Positions 24,939 to 34,336 of a stretch of DNA of 64,000 bases are shown one piece after another (the stretch's first letter is position 1; each line of letters starts with the position of its first letter). The stretch comes from Verrucomicrobiota bacterium. Its GTDB lineage: Bacteria > Verrucomicrobiota > Verrucomicrobiia > Limisphaerales > J093. The position numbers and the translations under genes are program-made. Location of the stretch: NCBI GenBank assembly GCA_022710935.1, contig JAKLFY010000021.1:1-64000 (forward strand). Reading direction: 5' to 3'. The notes under the pieces were generated by a model, which made no database searches, had not been told where the DNA came from, and worked only from the letters and a program-made list of their open reading frames with translations.

Positions 24939-25031
24939 TTAGCGAGGCGTCGACTGCCGGTGACGAAGGGCAAGGCTCAACCCCGACAATCTGGCAACGT
25001 GCCGCGTTGGTCTAAGGCGCAGCCTCGCTAA
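24939..25031. repeat. REP-like repeat, family 3 (copy b)
   Basis: It starts TTAGCGAGGCGTCG and ends GGTCTAAGGCGCAGCCTCGCTAA, with CTGCCGGTGACG inside. The full unit recurs at 44398-44490 and its right half at 19372-19394. Its first three bases coincide with the target duplication of the adjacent MITE. Confidence 0.6.
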
Positions 25032-25120
25032 ACAGTTGCCCCCCCCGGATTCCAGTGACAAGGGCTGTCTGCCTTTTTGGTTGCGGCCCGGCCGCGCTTC
25101 GATGTATGTCGCCCGGGCTT

Positions 25121-26854
25121 ATGAGATCCTGGCTTTCTGCAATTGCGTTGGTTCTCGGAGGGATGATCCACGCCCGGGGCGAGGTGCTTCGCTCTTCGGA
25201 CGTCGTGTTCATGTACAGCGGCTCAGCCCAGACATACCGCGAGTACGGCGCCACGGTCCTGGCGTGGGGCGGCAAGCCGACTCCGAAGTCGCTGGCCGAG
25301 GCCGCGGGTGTGACGTGGTTTGGCAGCGTGGGCATGGTGACCGAGTTCAGCGCTTACCATAACCGTTTGCCCGAACGCTTCGAAGAGGGGCTGTGCCGCG
25401 ACGCGGATGGACATCCGGTGAAGGTTCCGTGGCTTACCGATCACCAGTCGAAGGGGGTGCCTTACTGGTGGTGTTGCACGCGGCAGCCGCTGTTCCGCCA
25501 GTTCCTTCGCGATCGTGTTGTCGAGACCGTTCGGGCGGGAGCGCAGGGACTGCATATCGACGATCACCTCGGCACGGCGGGGGGGCTATGGCTCGGGATT
25601 TGTTTCTGTGACCGGTGCGTTGACGAATTTCGCGCCTATCTCGCGGGATTACCGGCGGCCGACCTCGGTCTCCTGGGCATCCGGGAACCTGCTTCGTTCA
25701 ACTTTCGTGACGAGGTCCGGAGGTGGATTGCCGCCGGGGGTGCCGAGTCGAAGCGCAAGGCGACCGGGCATCCGCTCTGGCGTCATTGGTCGATCTACCA
25801 GGGACGCGGTGCGGCGGCCTTCATGCTCGAACTGCGGGAGCTTGCCGCCCGGACGGCGGGCCGCCCCGTTCCGGTTGGGGCGAATGCGGGTCTGCTCTGG
25901 CCGGGCCACCTGGTTGATTACCGGGCGCTCGATCTGTTCACCGCCGAGACCAATCACCGCGCCGAAACCCGGAAGCCGAGCGATCTGCCGCTGGTGGCCT
26001 ATCGCCTGGCGGAGTCGATGGGCCGGCCCTACGCCGCGACCGCGAGCGGCGAGGACTGGGCATTCATCAAGGAGCACAACCTGCCCGGCCTTGTCCGATG
26101 CTGGATCGCGTTCTCCTACGCGGCCGGCCAGCGGTTGATGGCGCCGCACCGCCAGTGGTGCCATACATCCGAGAAAGGGACCCATTGGTACGACGGCCCA
26201 TCCGAGAAATTCGCCCCGCTTTACCGCTTTGTTCGGGACCACGCGGGGTGGTTCGACGGCCATGCGACGCACGCCGACGTCGGTGTCGTGTTTCCCTACG
26301 GAAGTTTCGTCAAGAACCCGCGCCGGTGGTTCGACCTCTGCAATTCGCTGGCGGCGGCCAACCTCGGCTATCGACTGCTCGTCGCCGGCGACGAGACCGT
26401 GGATCATCCGCTGAAAGAGGCTGAGATCGAGGCCTGCCGCGCCCTGATCACAGTCGATACCGGCGAACTGCTGTCGGAGGATCGCCAACGGCTGGCGCGA
26501 CCTGTGCCCGGCCAGCGTCGATTCGAGTCAGTGGACGCGGCGCTCGATGTTGTGGCACCCGCGGCGAAAGTGGACGCGGCCCGCCCGGTGCGTGTGCTGT
26601 GCCGAACGCGCGCCGGGTCGGCGGTGATCCACGTGTTGAACTACGACTACGATCCGAGCCTCGATGATGTGACGCCGGTCGAGGACGTTCGGCTCATGAT
26701 CGATGCATCCGCATTGGGTTTGACGAAGGTGGATCGGGCCACGCTGCTCACCCTGGACGGCTCTGAAACACGCGTCGAGTGTCGGGATGGCCAGGTGACG
26801 ATTCCCCGGCTCGGTCTCTGGGCCCTGGTCCGGCTGGAAAGCGGCCGAGAATGA
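25121..26854 (+). CDS. Secreted glycoside-hydrolase-like TIM-barrel protein
   Basis: A 577-residue exported protein (signal MRSWLSAIALVLGGMIHARG). It has a TIM-barrel style N-terminal half with VETVRAGAQGLHIDDHLG, CFCDRCVDEFRAYL, DLFTAETNHRAE and ASGEDWAFIKEHN, where conserved Asp/Glu at strand ends suggest a hydrolase. The C-terminal region (VGVVFPYGSF, YRLLVAGDETVDH, AVIHVLNYDYD) resembles the trimerisation and beta domains of beta-galactosidase-like enzymes. No CAZy family can be assigned from sight. The ATG at 25121 gives a clean signal peptide; the frame opens earlier but without signal character. Upstream lie the REP family 3 repeat and the MITE. Confidence 0.75.
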   Translation: MRSWLSAIALVLGGMIHARGEVLRSSDVVFMYSGSAQTYREYGATVLAWGGKPTPKSLAEAAGVTWFGSVGMVTEFSAYHNRLPERFEEGLCRDADGHPVKVPWLTDHQSKGVPYWWCCTRQPLFRQFLRDRVVETVRAGAQGLHIDDHLGTAGGLWLGICFCDRCVDEFRAYLAGLPAADLGLLGIREPASFNFRDEVRRWIAAGGAESKRKATGHPLWRHWSIYQGRGAAAFMLELRELAARTAGRPVPVGANAGLLWPGHLVDYRALDLFTAETNHRAETRKPSDLPLVAYRLAESMGRPYAATASGEDWAFIKEHNLPGLVRCWIAFSYAAGQRLMAPHRQWCHTSEKGTHWYDGPSEKFAPLYRFVRDHAGWFDGHATHADVGVVFPYGSFVKNPRRWFDLCNSLAAANLGYRLLVAGDETVDHPLKEAEIEACRALITVDTGELLSEDRQRLARPVPGQRRFESVDAALDVVAPAAKVDAARPVRVLCRTRAGSAVIHVLNYDYDPSLDDVTPVEDVRLMIDASALGLTKVDRATLLTLDGSETRVECRDGQVTIPRLGLWALVRLESGRE

Positions 26855-26891
26855 CTGCATCCAAAGGTCGCCCGTAGAATGTCAGGACTCT

Positions 26892-27007
26892 CCATGAACC
26901 ATGGTTGCGTAGCCGTCCCGCATCGCGGGATCAGACGGCGCCATCTCGCTCCGTCGAAGGCAGGAATCAGCGCCGACTCACGTCGGCGGCTACAGAGCGG
27001 TTCATGG
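26892..27007. repeat. Inverted-repeat element in a duplicated upstream region
   Basis: CCATGAACC at 26892-26900 pairs with GGTTCATGG at 26999-27007. Inside it, GTAGCCG pairs with CGGCTAC, and a TCCCGC/GCGGGA hairpin follows. The element is bracketed by a 13-base direct repeat, GAATGTCAGGACT, at 26877-26889 and 27030-27042; the second copy carries the AGGA ribosome-binding site of the next gene. It looks like an insertion with a duplicated flank. Confidence 0.55.
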
Positions 27008-27049
27008 TCCCCGTGCGCATTCAAGCGTTGAATGTCAGGACTTCCCATA

Positions 27050-28108
27050 ATGACTCCTCGCCGCGCATTCCTGAAGACCGTCGGAGCCGGCCTTGTGGCC
27101 GCGCCGTTCGCCACGTCCTGCGTCTCGCGCCCTTTGCCTCCTGATCCGATCAAGCCGATTCGAGGCAGTTGGATCAGCGTCTGGTGGGACGATCGCCGGC
27201 ATTTCTACTGGAACGATGCCTGTCTCCAGTTCAGCGCCGAGCAATGGCAGGCGGCGATCAAGGACGTGGCGGACATTGGCATGGAGTACCTCGTCCTGCT
27301 GGCCATCGCGAAGGGCGGCAAGGCGTTTTACGACACGCCGCTGCTGCCGAAGCTCGAAATGGCGTGTCCCGATCCCATCGAGGCCATGCTTGCCGCCGCC
27401 GACCGGTATCGGGTGAAGTTCTTCATAAGCAGCGACTGGTACGGTGAGTGGGACGCCGCGGCGCTCAGCGATCCGGATCGTGCTCGCAAGCGTTTTCAGA
27501 TGATGGAGGAGATTGCGGGGCGATACAGCCATCACCCGAGCTTCCACGGCTGGTATTGGCCCAACGAGGCCTGTCTGGCGCCCTCCTTTGCGGATGCCTT
27601 CGTTGCCTACGTGAACGCCAGCAGTCGCGAGGCGCGGCGTCTGACGCCGAACGCGAAAACGCTCACGGCGCCGTATGGCACCCACCGCGCGGTTTGCGAC
27701 GACACGTTTGTGCGCCAATTGGAGGGGTTGGACGTCGACGTCATTGCGTATCAGGACGAAGTCGGGTGCCTGCGGATGACCCCGGACGAGAGCGCGCGCG
27801 CATTCGCGGCGCTGCGTCGGGCGCACGATCGGGTCCCGCAACGCGCACTGTGGGCCGATGTCGAGACGTTTGCCTGGGAAGGGCCGCCGAACAAGCAGAC
27901 CAGTCCGCTCATCCCAGCCCAGTGGGAACGGGTGCGGGCGCAACTCGAAGCAGTGTCGCCGCACGTCGACACGATCCTGATCTACCAGTACCAGGGGCTC
28001 ATGAACCGGCCGCGGAGCCGGGCCTTTGCGGGGCATCCCGACTCGACACGCCTTTATCTGGACTACGTCCGCTGGCTCAGATCGGGAGGGAAGCGAGATG
28101 CGGGCTAA
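27050..28108 (+). CDS. Tat-exported DUF4434-like TIM-barrel protein
   Basis: A 352-residue protein with a Tat-type leader (RRAFLKTVGAGLVAAPFATSC), which ends in a Cys that could also be lipidated. The mature part resembles the DUF4434 glycosidase-like barrel: WISVWWDDRRHFYWND, WQAAIKDVADIGMEYLVLLA, YRVKFFISSDWYGEWD, HHPSFHGWYWPNEACLAPSF and DVDVIAYQDEVG place acidic residues at strand ends as in hydrolases. An AGGA Shine-Dalgarno lies eight to nine bases before the ATG at 27050. Partnered in tandem with the barrel protein upstream, it probably works on polysaccharides; the substrate is unknown. Confidence 0.8.
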   Translation: MTPRRAFLKTVGAGLVAAPFATSCVSRPLPPDPIKPIRGSWISVWWDDRRHFYWNDACLQFSAEQWQAAIKDVADIGMEYLVLLAIAKGGKAFYDTPLLPKLEMACPDPIEAMLAAADRYRVKFFISSDWYGEWDAAALSDPDRARKRFQMMEEIAGRYSHHPSFHGWYWPNEACLAPSFADAFVAYVNASSREARRLTPNAKTLTAPYGTHRAVCDDTFVRQLEGLDVDVIAYQDEVGCLRMTPDESARAFAALRRAHDRVPQRALWADVETFAWEGPPNKQTSPLIPAQWERVRAQLEAVSPHVDTILIYQYQGLMNRPRSRAFAGHPDSTRLYLDYVRWLRSGGKRDAG

Positions 28109-28157
28109 GTCCTTCGATCCATAAGTCCGCTGACGGACTTATGGCCTCAGGACTTAG
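28104..28157. terminator. Nested hairpin between convergent genes
   Basis: An inner perfect stem CCATAAGTCCG-CTGA-CGGACTTATGG (28119-28144) sits inside an outer pair CTAAGTCCT/AGGACTTAG (28104-28112 and 28149-28157). A third pair, CTTAGTGCC/GGCACTAAG, reaches to 28228, into the end of the prepilin-like gene. There is no T-run. A bidirectional terminator or a REP-like repeat are both possible. Confidence 0.45.
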
Positions 28158-28221
28158 TGCCGTGTGAGCAACTTGATGTTTCGCAGTTCCGAATACGCGA
28201 TCGTATTTGTGAACCGAGGCA

Positions 28222-29124
28222 CTAAGGTCCGCCATAGCCCGGACCGTTGAGGACGTCGTTGGGGCGGGGCCATTTGCGGGCATCGAGAAAATCGAGGAAT
28301 TTCTGCATCTTAATGAACTCGGCCGTGCCGCCGACCCGGCCGACCATGGCGCCGCCACCCCTTGAGACATTGCCGGTGTATTTGCCGACGCCCGCGTGCC
28401 GCTGGGAGACGACTTCGCCCGCCGTCTCGGGAGCATTGCCCAGATCGTTGAAGTAGAAGCCATCGGTCTCGTTCTGTTCCCACAGCATGATGTCCGTGGG
28501 TTTGAAATCGGTGGTCTTGTAGGTTTGGCCGCCTGAGATTGCGCCGGCCTTCGGGCCGACGTAGCCACCGATGGTCCCGTTGAAGCAATACGAACTGAGC
28601 TTGACCCACCGGGCCATCCACCAGGTCTTGAACTGGCCGCTGCCGCGCTGGGCGACATCCTTCGGACACCACAAGACGTGGTAATCGGACAGGAATGGCC
28701 CCAGGTGTCCGACCTTGAAGAATGCGACCTGGTTGCTGAACTGGACCGAGTTCACGTCCCTCCCCGCGGCGCTCGGCATGTAGGTCGGTCCGCCCGCGAT
28801 GCGCCCGTTGTTGGGGCCGGCATAGGCCCAGCCGTCCGGACCGTTATTGGCGGTCCCGTCGACGCCTCCCCAGGTGCAGTGGGCCATGTGATCCCTGTTG
28901 TCCGTGGCGTACATCTGATTCGCCAGGAGGATTTGACGGACGTTGTTAAGGTCCGCCGTCGCCTGGGCGCGGTCTTTGGCCCTCGAGAGGGCCGGGAGCA
29001 GCATGCCGGCCAGGATCGCGATAATGGCGATGACGACCAGCAACTCGATGAGGGTAAAGGCCAGCGCGCCGTATCGGCCGCGGTGAGCCGCAAAATCAAG
29101 TTCGTTTTTCATGGCAAGGTTCAT
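28222..29124 (-). CDS. Prepilin-type N-terminal cleavage/methylation protein (pseudopilin-like)
   Basis: About 300 residues with a type IV prepilin leader: positively charged start, then [35 protein letters not shown]. The Phe-Thr-Leu-Ile-Glu motif is cut and methylated by PilD-like peptidase before assembly in or export through a pseudopilin system. The C-terminal part ([47 protein letters not shown]) belongs to the H-X9-DG-like proteins that are hugely expanded in Verrucomicrobiota, Lentisphaerota and Planctomycetota. The role of these is unclear. I start at the ATG at 29124; 29112 is equally possible. Transcribed divergently from the propeller gene at 29256. Confidence 0.88.
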   Translation of the reverse strand: MNLAMKNELDFAAHRGRYGALAFTLIELLVVIAIIAILAGMLLPALSRAKDRAQATADLNNVRQILLANQMYATDNRDHMAHCTWGGVDGTANNGPDGWAYAGPNNGRIAGGPTYMPSAAGRDVNSVQFSNQVAFFKVGHLGPFLSDYHVLWCPKDVAQRGSGQFKTWWMARWVKLSSYCFNGTIGGYVGPKAGAISGGQTYKTTDFKPTDIMLWEQNETDGFYFNDLGNAPETAGEVVSQRHAGVGKYTGNVSRGGGAMVGRVGGTAEFIKMQKFLDFLDARKWPRPNDVLNGPGYGGP

Positions 29125-29255
29125 GGTTACATCTGCTTCTGTGCTGTCTTGACTCCAGTTAACTGAACGCCCGCGAGAATGCAAGTGTGCGTTTTCAAGC
29201 ACAGCAGCGGGCCCAGGCTTCGAAGTTTCAAGGCGTTCAGAACGTCCGATCAGGC

Positions 29256-31814
29256 ATGCATTGGCGATACACCGGCGGATTGGGATGTCTCATGGCTGCG
29301 CTTTGGCCTTTGGCGATCGGTCGGGCCGATTGGCCGCAGTTGCATGGCAATGCAGCGCACGACGGCAGGTCGGAAGCCAGCCTGCGCCCGCCTTTTCGCC
29401 TCGCCTGGGTTCGCGAGTTCGTGGGCGAACGCCTCGGCACCGCGATGGAACCGATCGTGTCCGGCGGGCGGGTCTTCGTGGCGACGCATCAAGGGAACCT
29501 CTATGCCCTGGGGGCGGTCTCGGGCCAGGCCCAGTGGCGGTTCGCCGCGCATGGGCCACTGCTCCATTCCCCATCCGCGTGGGGCTCGATGGTCTTCGTT
29601 GGCAGCGTGGATGGGCGCCTCCATGCGCTCGAAGCGGACACGGGCCGGCTGCGGTGGTCCCTCGAGGCAGAGGACGGCGGGTTCGCCGCGGCTCCGGTGG
29701 TTGGGCAGGGCGCGGTCTTTATTGGCTCTCGTGCCGGGCGCTTCCTCGCGGTCGAGGCGGCGACGGGCGCGGTGCGGTGGCGACAGATGCTGCCGGCTCC
29801 GATCCGGCAGACCGCGGCCCTGGGGGCGGACCGGGTTTACGTGACTGCCGAGGACTTGCGGGTGCGCTGTTTTCTCGCGACCGACGGGCGGTTGATATGG
29901 GAGTCGGCGGCCCTGTCGGGCCAATCGGCTCGTGACTATTACCCCGTGGCGGTTTCGGCGGGCGGACGATCCCGAGTCCTCATCCGCACCAATCCCGCGC
30001 GGAACATGGCGCAACAGATTGCGCGTGACCGATCCATGCTGTGTCGGGAGGCGGGCATTGACGACAGCGACTGGCGCAGGATCGAGGAATGGGTCACGAG
30101 CGATCGGTCTCGAGGGACGCCTGAATTGTGGGTGCGCGAGCAGAAGGCGGTCGCCGACTATCTCCGACGCGACCGCGCGGCGCAGTCGCTATTCGTGCTG
30201 GATGGGGAGACTGGGGAAGAGGGGCCGCCGCCGCCTGTGCTGTGGATCGGCGGTTGTCAGGGCGTGGGTGCGCCGGCGGCGCTGACCGGGGACGGTCGGC
30301 TGGCGGTCCTATACCGCAGCGCCTACGGGAATTGGAATCTGGGGGTGGCGCCGCTGGTTGCACTGGGGTTGCTGGACCTCGATCAGAACACCATCGAGCC
30401 GCTCTTTCACGACCGCGGGGCCCGTCCGCCGTGGAACACGTTTTGGGGGACGGCGGACGAAAGCCAGCATCTTACGGTTGCGGGCTCGACGGTCTTCATT
30501 GTGCACCAGGGAACGTTGAGCGGTTTCGACCTGCGGACGACGAACCTGTTCGCGATCCACGGCGAACGGGACACCTTCGGCGGTCTGCGCAGCCCGCCTT
30601 GGGCGCGGAACGAATGGCACGGACCGGCTCGCGGCGGCGTGGCCATCGAGGGCAATCGGGTCTATTGGCTGACGGGGAGCCGGCTCTTCTGTCTGGCGGC
30701 CGGCGAAGCGGGGCCGGCCAGCGAGGTGGCCGCGACGCGGGCGGCGGAGGTGCCGGTGACCAGTCCGGGGCCACCGCCGGCGGCGCCGTCGCGGGAGCAG
30801 TTGCGCCAAAGGCTGGCGGAGGGTGTGGAGGTTTTTCTCGAACGCAGGTGGGCGCCGCTCTGTGTCGAGCCCGGTCTGGCGGGGCGCGAATTCCTGTTCG
30901 ACCACTCGGGTGTGGCGTTCGAGTCGCTGGCTTGGGCCTATCCGCATTTGCCGAACGCGTTGCAGGAGCGGACGCGGGCCTGGGTGGCGAAAGAGCTCGA
31001 AACCCATCCGCCATTCGAGCAGTCGGCATGGTATGCGTTGGGCTCGGGCGAGCCTCGGGAGTGGCATGCGGTCGCGCCGCAAGAAAGGACTCGGCTGGGT
31101 CACGACCGCCGCTTTCACCCCTTTGGGAACGTGGCAGCGGTCGCGCTGTGTGTGGAACGTCTGGGGCTGGCCGGGACACTGCGCGAGCTCTGGCCGCGGA
31201 TCCGGGCGAGTTTCGACGACTTCCGGAACTCCGGCTGGCGGCTCGATCCGAATCAAGGCGATCTGTTCGCCAACCGCTACCTCGCATCGTGCTTGGCGCT
31301 GGCGAAACTGGCGGTCGAGTGCGGCGATCCGGAAGCCGCTGGGGCGGCCCAGGCTCAGGCACGGGCGATCGGCGAAGCCCTGATCGCCTGGTGGGAGCGG
31401 GCGGGTGCGACAGGGACCCTCACGCAGTTCAAGGGCCCGGCCGAACTCGATCCGTTCATCGGCAAGGGCGACGCCCTCTCGTTGCGGCTGGCGCCGCATC
31501 GGCACAAGCTGGGGTTGTTCCACGACCTGACGCCACCCGTTGCTCAGTGGATCAGGCGGGGGGCACCCGCGGCGGCTGACTCGGTCTGGAGCGTGTTCAC
31601 GACGCTCGATGCAACCTGGCCGTTGGTGGGCGAGGAGCGTCAGGTGCATTTCGGCGAGAATTTCAGCGATCCGCCCGACCTGGCGATGGACGGTTTCCGG
31701 GCGTTGGCTTGGCTGCGGGAGGCCAGGGGCGAGGAATTGGCGTGCCGAGTTGACTTGCCGTGTTGCCGGGCTGACCTGTATTACCTGCTCAAGCTGGCGC
31801 TGGCCCTGGAATAA
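29256..31814 (+). CDS. Exported PQQ-like beta-propeller protein with helical C-terminal domain
   Basis: An 852-residue exported protein (signal [16 protein letters not shown]). Residues about 30-520 form a PQQ-like (WD40-like) beta-propeller with repeated blades such as [39 protein letters not shown] and [20 protein letters not shown]. The last 300 residues are helix-rich (alpha/alpha type; [26 protein letters not shown]). PQQ-binding catalytic residues of alcohol dehydrogenases are not evident, so a scaffold or lectin-like role is likelier than a quinoprotein. Nineteen bases separate it from another propeller gene downstream, suggesting one operon. Confidence 0.85.
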   Translation: MHWRYTGGLGCLMAALWPLAIGRADWPQLHGNAAHDGRSEASLRPPFRLAWVREFVGERLGTAMEPIVSGGRVFVATHQGNLYALGAVSGQAQWRFAAHGPLLHSPSAWGSMVFVGSVDGRLHALEADTGRLRWSLEAEDGGFAAAPVVGQGAVFIGSRAGRFLAVEAATGAVRWRQMLPAPIRQTAALGADRVYVTAEDLRVRCFLATDGRLIWESAALSGQSARDYYPVAVSAGGRSRVLIRTNPARNMAQQIARDRSMLCREAGIDDSDWRRIEEWVTSDRSRGTPELWVREQKAVADYLRRDRAAQSLFVLDGETGEEGPPPPVLWIGGCQGVGAPAALTGDGRLAVLYRSAYGNWNLGVAPLVALGLLDLDQNTIEPLFHDRGARPPWNTFWGTADESQHLTVAGSTVFIVHQGTLSGFDLRTTNLFAIHGERDTFGGLRSPPWARNEWHGPARGGVAIEGNRVYWLTGSRLFCLAAGEAGPASEVAATRAAEVPVTSPGPPPAAPSREQLRQRLAEGVEVFLERRWAPLCVEPGLAGREFLFDHSGVAFESLAWAYPHLPNALQERTRAWVAKELETHPPFEQSAWYALGSGEPREWHAVAPQERTRLGHDRRFHPFGNVAAVALCVERLGLAGTLRELWPRIRASFDDFRNSGWRLDPNQGDLFANRYLASCLALAKLAVECGDPEAAGAAQAQARAIGEALIAWWERAGATGTLTQFKGPAELDPFIGKGDALSLRLAPHRHKLGLFHDLTPPVAQWIRRGAPAAADSVWSVFTTLDATWPLVGEERQVHFGENFSDPPDLAMDGFRALAWLREARGEELACRVDLPCCRADLYYLLKLALALE

Positions 31815-31832
31815 GCGGCGCCACAAGTCACC

Positions 31833-33416
31833 GTGGACACACCAGATCGCAGCGCCCGGTCCGAACGGGCAGTCATCGACCCGGATACGCCGTGGTATCA
31901 GACGCCCTTTTTCGGGCGTGTGATTGCCCTGGCGTTCCCGCCCTTGGGCCTCGTCCTGCTTCGCGCCAATCGCAACCTGACACGCCGCCATCGAATGCTC
32001 GCTGCCGGGGCGCTCATTCTCTACCTGGTTCCATACACCGTGGCCGTCCTCTGGCTGCTGGTCGCCCTGGGCGGCCTGCAAGTCGAGTGGCGAGGCGGTC
32101 TGGGCCCGAGTCTTGTCCGGCGAAAGACCGCGCCGAATTACCTGGAACTCGAAACGGACCGCGCCGCCCAGGAGGCCAGGCTGGCCCAAGCCGCTCCGAC
32201 CGCGCCGGCACCGGACGCGTATTGGACGGATTTTCGCGGACCGCGGCGGGACGGGCACTACACCGAGCAGCCGATCCTGACGGAGTGGCCTGCGCAGGGG
32301 CCGCCTGTGTTGTGGCGCCAGCCTTGCGGTGGGGGCTACGCGTCGTTTGTTGTCGGCCAGGGCCATGCGTTCACCATCGAGCAACGGCGCGATGAGGAGG
32401 CGGTCGTTGCTTACGACCTCGACACGGGGATCGAGCTCTGGGCCCATCGGTATCCGGCCCGATTCAACCACTGGATGGGGGGCGAGGGACCCCGCGCCAC
32501 GCCGACCTATCATCAGGGGTTGATCTACAGCCTGGGCGCGGCCGGCGAGTTGTGCTGTCTGGGCGCGGCGAACGGACGGTTGCTGTGGCGCAAGGATATC
32601 CTGGCCGACAACGGGGCGGCCAACCTGCTGCACGGAATGGCGACGTCTCCGCTGATTGTGGACGATCGCGTGATTGTTCTGGCTGGAGACGCGGCTCCGG
32701 GCAAATCGGTGGTCGCCTACCACCGGCTAACCGGCGCGCGGATCTGGTCCGTCCTCGACGACAAGCAGGCGTATGCGTCTCCGCTCCTGACCGATTTGGC
32801 GGGCAGGCAACAGATCGTGATCGCGTCCGCGACACGGGTGGCAGGCCTGAATCCCGAGGATGGCGCCCTGCTCTGGGACTATCGGTGGCGGGTCCCGAAC
32901 GACAACAGCATCTGTTCCCCGCTCATCATCGGGACGAACCGGTTCCTGATCTCAGCCGGATACGGCGCGGGCTGCGCGCTGGTCGAGATCGCTCGAGGCA
33001 CCAATGGCCTGAGTGCGACCGAGATCTGGCGGAATCGCAATCTGAAGAACAAGTTCAATCCCTCTGTCGTATGGCAGAACCACGCCTACGGGCTCGATGA
33101 AGGTGTCCTGTGCTGCGTCGATCTCGACACGGGCCAGCGGCGGTGGCGCGACGGGCGCTATGGCTACGGTCAGTTGCTGTTGGCGTCGGGCCATTTGATC
33201 ATCCTGAGCGGCGAGGGCCAGCTCATCCTGGTGCGAGCGGATCCGCTGGGCCTGGTCGAGCTGGCTCGGGTTCACGCCCTGAGCGGCAAGACATGGAATG
33301 TTCCGGCGCTCGCTCATGGCCGGCTGCTCGTGCGCAACGGGGCTGCCATGGCCTGCTTCGATCTGCGCCCGTTTGGCGCGCTGACCCCCGAAGGGGCATC
33401 GAAGCCGGCGCCTTGA
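31833..33416 (+). CDS. Membrane-anchored PQQ-like beta-propeller protein
   Basis: A 527-residue protein starting at a GTG. Residues about 25-85 include two hydrophobic segments (VIALAFPPLGLVLL and AAGALILYLVPYTVAVLWLLVALGG) that anchor it in the inner membrane. From about 125 a WTDFRGPRRDGHYTEQPILTEW opening leads into a beta-propeller with blades such as AVVAYDLDTGIELWAHRYP and VVAYHRLTGARIWSVLDDK. This opening is typical of the outer-membrane-protein-assembly (BamB)-like and PQQ_2 proteins frequent in Planctomycetota and Verrucomicrobiota. It probably acts on the periplasmic face; the partner is unknown. It follows the other propeller gene closely and precedes mqnA by 46 bases. Confidence 0.88.
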   Translation: MDTPDRSARSERAVIDPDTPWYQTPFFGRVIALAFPPLGLVLLRANRNLTRRHRMLAAGALILYLVPYTVAVLWLLVALGGLQVEWRGGLGPSLVRRKTAPNYLELETDRAAQEARLAQAAPTAPAPDAYWTDFRGPRRDGHYTEQPILTEWPAQGPPVLWRQPCGGGYASFVVGQGHAFTIEQRRDEEAVVAYDLDTGIELWAHRYPARFNHWMGGEGPRATPTYHQGLIYSLGAAGELCCLGAANGRLLWRKDILADNGAANLLHGMATSPLIVDDRVIVLAGDAAPGKSVVAYHRLTGARIWSVLDDKQAYASPLLTDLAGRQQIVIASATRVAGLNPEDGALLWDYRWRVPNDNSICSPLIIGTNRFLISAGYGAGCALVEIARGTNGLSATEIWRNRNLKNKFNPSVVWQNHAYGLDEGVLCCVDLDTGQRRWRDGRYGYGQLLLASGHLIILSGEGQLILVRADPLGLVELARVHALSGKTWNVPALAHGRLLVRNGAAMACFDLRPFGALTPEGASKPAP

Positions 33417-33462
33417 AATCTCGACCTGGATCTGACGGTGACGGATCGAGTAGGATGTCGCC

Positions 33463-34269
33463 GTGTCTGTTGCGCCTGATCCGGATCGAGCTGCCGCGGA
33501 ACCACCCTTGCAGGTGGATCTGCGGCGGGTGGGGAATGTCTCTTTTCTGAATGCCGTCCCGTTGACCTGGGGTTTCGAAACGCGGATGCGTTTCGCAACA
33601 CCGTCCGGCCTGGCGGCCCTCCTGCGTCGCGATGAACTCGACGCCGCCGTAGTCAGCATCACCGAGGTGCTGCTCACCGACCGGTATGACCTTCTGGACG
33701 GGCTGGCCATCGCCGCGCGCGGCGAGGTCAAGAGCGTGTTCCTCGCCCATCGTTCGCCTCTCGAGGCCGTGCGCGAGGTGTTTTGCGACACGGCATCGTT
33801 GACAAGCGTGAACCTGCTCCGCGTGCTGCTCGCGGAAAGGGGGTCGCGTCCCCCGTTCCGTCCGCTGCCGAACTACCGCATCGTCGAGGATTTAGACGCC
33901 GTACTGCTGATCGGCGATCGGGCAATCGAGTTCTCCCGACGCCCCCATCCGCACCGCATCTGGGATCTCGGCGCGGCGTGGTTCGAGCGGACGGGCCTTC
34001 CTTTTGTGTTTGCCGGCTGGGCGTTGCGACGCGGCGCGCACACCCCCGCTTTGCGCGATGCCCTTCGCGACATGGGCGCGCGGGGCGTGGCTGCCTTGCC
34101 GCGCATCGTCGCGCAACGCACCGACTTCGACCTCGAGTTCCGGCGCCAGTATTTTCGCCGGCACGTCTACTTCGAGCTTGGGCCCGACGAAAAGCGCGGT
34201 CTGTGCCGGTTCATGGACGGACTGCGCGCCCACGGCCAGGCGCCGGTCTTCGAGCCGCGATTCGTTTAG
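33463..34269 (+). CDS. mqnA: Chorismate dehydratase MqnA (futalosine menaquinone pathway)
   Basis: A 268-residue protein of the MqnA/MqnD periplasmic-binding-protein-like fold, the length of MqnA. It opens RRVGNVSFLNAVPLTWGFE, matching the conserved start of MqnA, followed by DELDAAVVSITEVLL, CDTASLTSVNLLRVLL, LIGDRAIEF and WDLGAAWFERTGLPFVFAGWA. The enzyme dehydrates chorismate to 3-(1-carboxyvinyl)oxybenzoate, the first step of the futalosine route to menaquinone. GTG start at 33463. Other mqn genes are not in view. The presence implies menaquinone-based respiration and drains chorismate like the tyrA genes in this window. Confidence 0.93.
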   Translation: MSVAPDPDRAAAEPPLQVDLRRVGNVSFLNAVPLTWGFETRMRFATPSGLAALLRRDELDAAVVSITEVLLTDRYDLLDGLAIAARGEVKSVFLAHRSPLEAVREVFCDTASLTSVNLLRVLLAERGSRPPFRPLPNYRIVEDLDAVLLIGDRAIEFSRRPHPHRIWDLGAAWFERTGLPFVFAGWALRRGAHTPALRDALRDMGARGVAALPRIVAQRTDFDLEFRRQYFRRHVYFELGPDEKRGLCRFMDGLRAHGQAPVFEPRFV

Positions 34270-34336
34270 CCCGCATTCCTCACCAACTTTTGATGTCATG
34301 TGACCGGTCACCGTCACATTTCACCTGAAATGCGGG

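Noticed and set aside
30309-32723. 804-codon open frame on the minus strand
   Set aside because: It is antisense to two good propeller genes; composition is Arg/Pro/Gln-rich shadow translation caused by high GC and the frame has no domain.
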